Origin: Pseudomonadales bacterium
GTDB lineage: Bacteria > Pseudomonadota > Gammaproteobacteria > Pseudomonadales > Pseudohongiellaceae
Direction of reading: 5' to 3'
Length of the DNA stretch: 6,390 nucleotides
NCBI GenBank assembly: GCA_022360535.1
Contig: JAKSCP010000326.1
Span: forward strand, 1 to 6,390
Below are positions 6,337-6,390 of the stretch, piece by piece (position 1 is the first letter of the stretch; every line of letters starts with the position of its first letter). A program made the translations under genes and the position numbers. Under the pieces are notes generated by a model. That model had not been told where the DNA came from and did not search any database. It saw only the letters and a list, made by a program, of their open reading frames with translations.

Positions 6337-6390
6337 TGTTCACCCCTTGCCAATAGAATGTTCACCATAACAGAGTGGCAGAATTTCACC
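6337..6390 (-). promoter_or_regulatory. Repeated GGTGAA motifs upstream of the small secreted protein gene
   Basis: Plus-strand TGTTCACC occurs at 6337-6344 and again at 6359-6366, exactly 22 bp apart (about two helical turns), and a third TTCACC ends the window at 6385-6390. On the coding (minus) strand these are GGTGAACA, GGTGAACA and GGTGAA. The array sits 20-75 bp upstream of the start codon where an operator would lie. Regular spacing suggests a tandem protein-binding site, but the repeats are short and the region is cut by the window edge. Confidence 0.25.

Noticed and set aside
6192..6389. 65-codon minus-strand reading frame at the right edge
   Set aside because: It overlaps the signal-peptide region of the small secreted protein in another frame, and its translation is rich in Arg, Pro and His with no domain; it is a shadow.

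Overview
The window is about 50% GC, densely coded and chromosomal in character. It holds seven protein-coding genes, one cut by the left edge, with no RNA genes, insertion sequences, CRISPR array or phage genes that I can see. The gene content suggests a free-living, probably aquatic gammaproteobacterium: a YghU glutathione-transferase-like enzyme very close to the E. coli protein, a single-domain DM13 protein, a formylglycine-type sulfatase and LysE/AEC exporters. That assignment is inference from protein resemblance only.

Layout: (1) Left block, minus strand: the N-terminal 94 residues of a LysE/RhtB amino-acid exporter (1-284) lie downstream of a complete exported sulfatase (414-1964). 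A weak hairpin lies between them. (2) A 151-bp divergent intergenic region (1965-2115) carries overlapping palindromes and a possible plus-strand promoter. (3) Plus-strand pair: an AEC-family permease (2116-3051) overlaps by one base (TGATG) an RNase J-type beta-CASP metallo-hydrolase (3051-4406), so the two are probably translationally coupled. (4) Right block, minus strand, convergent with the pair: a small secreted protein with a carboxypeptidase-regulatory-like fold (5942-6316), a secreted DM13 protein (5386-5796) and yghU (4426-5337). DM13 and yghU are 48 bp apart and may be co-transcribed. A perfect 9-bp hairpin with a U-rich 3' flank ends the yghU side and is built into the last codons and stop codon of the RNase J-like gene.

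How the genes may work together: yghU (cytoplasmic glutathione/disulfide chemistry) next to a DM13 protein (a family predicted to act in extracytoplasmic redox or electron transfer) gives a plausible redox theme. The sulfatase would act on a sulfate ester outside the cytoplasm. The permease and RNase J-like hydrolase have no obvious shared pathway, but their overlap implies coordinated expression. I did not find a convincing new multi-gene system. The points most worth a second look are the short RNase J-like protein coupled to a permease, the terminator embedded in its stop codon, and the orphan small secreted proteins.
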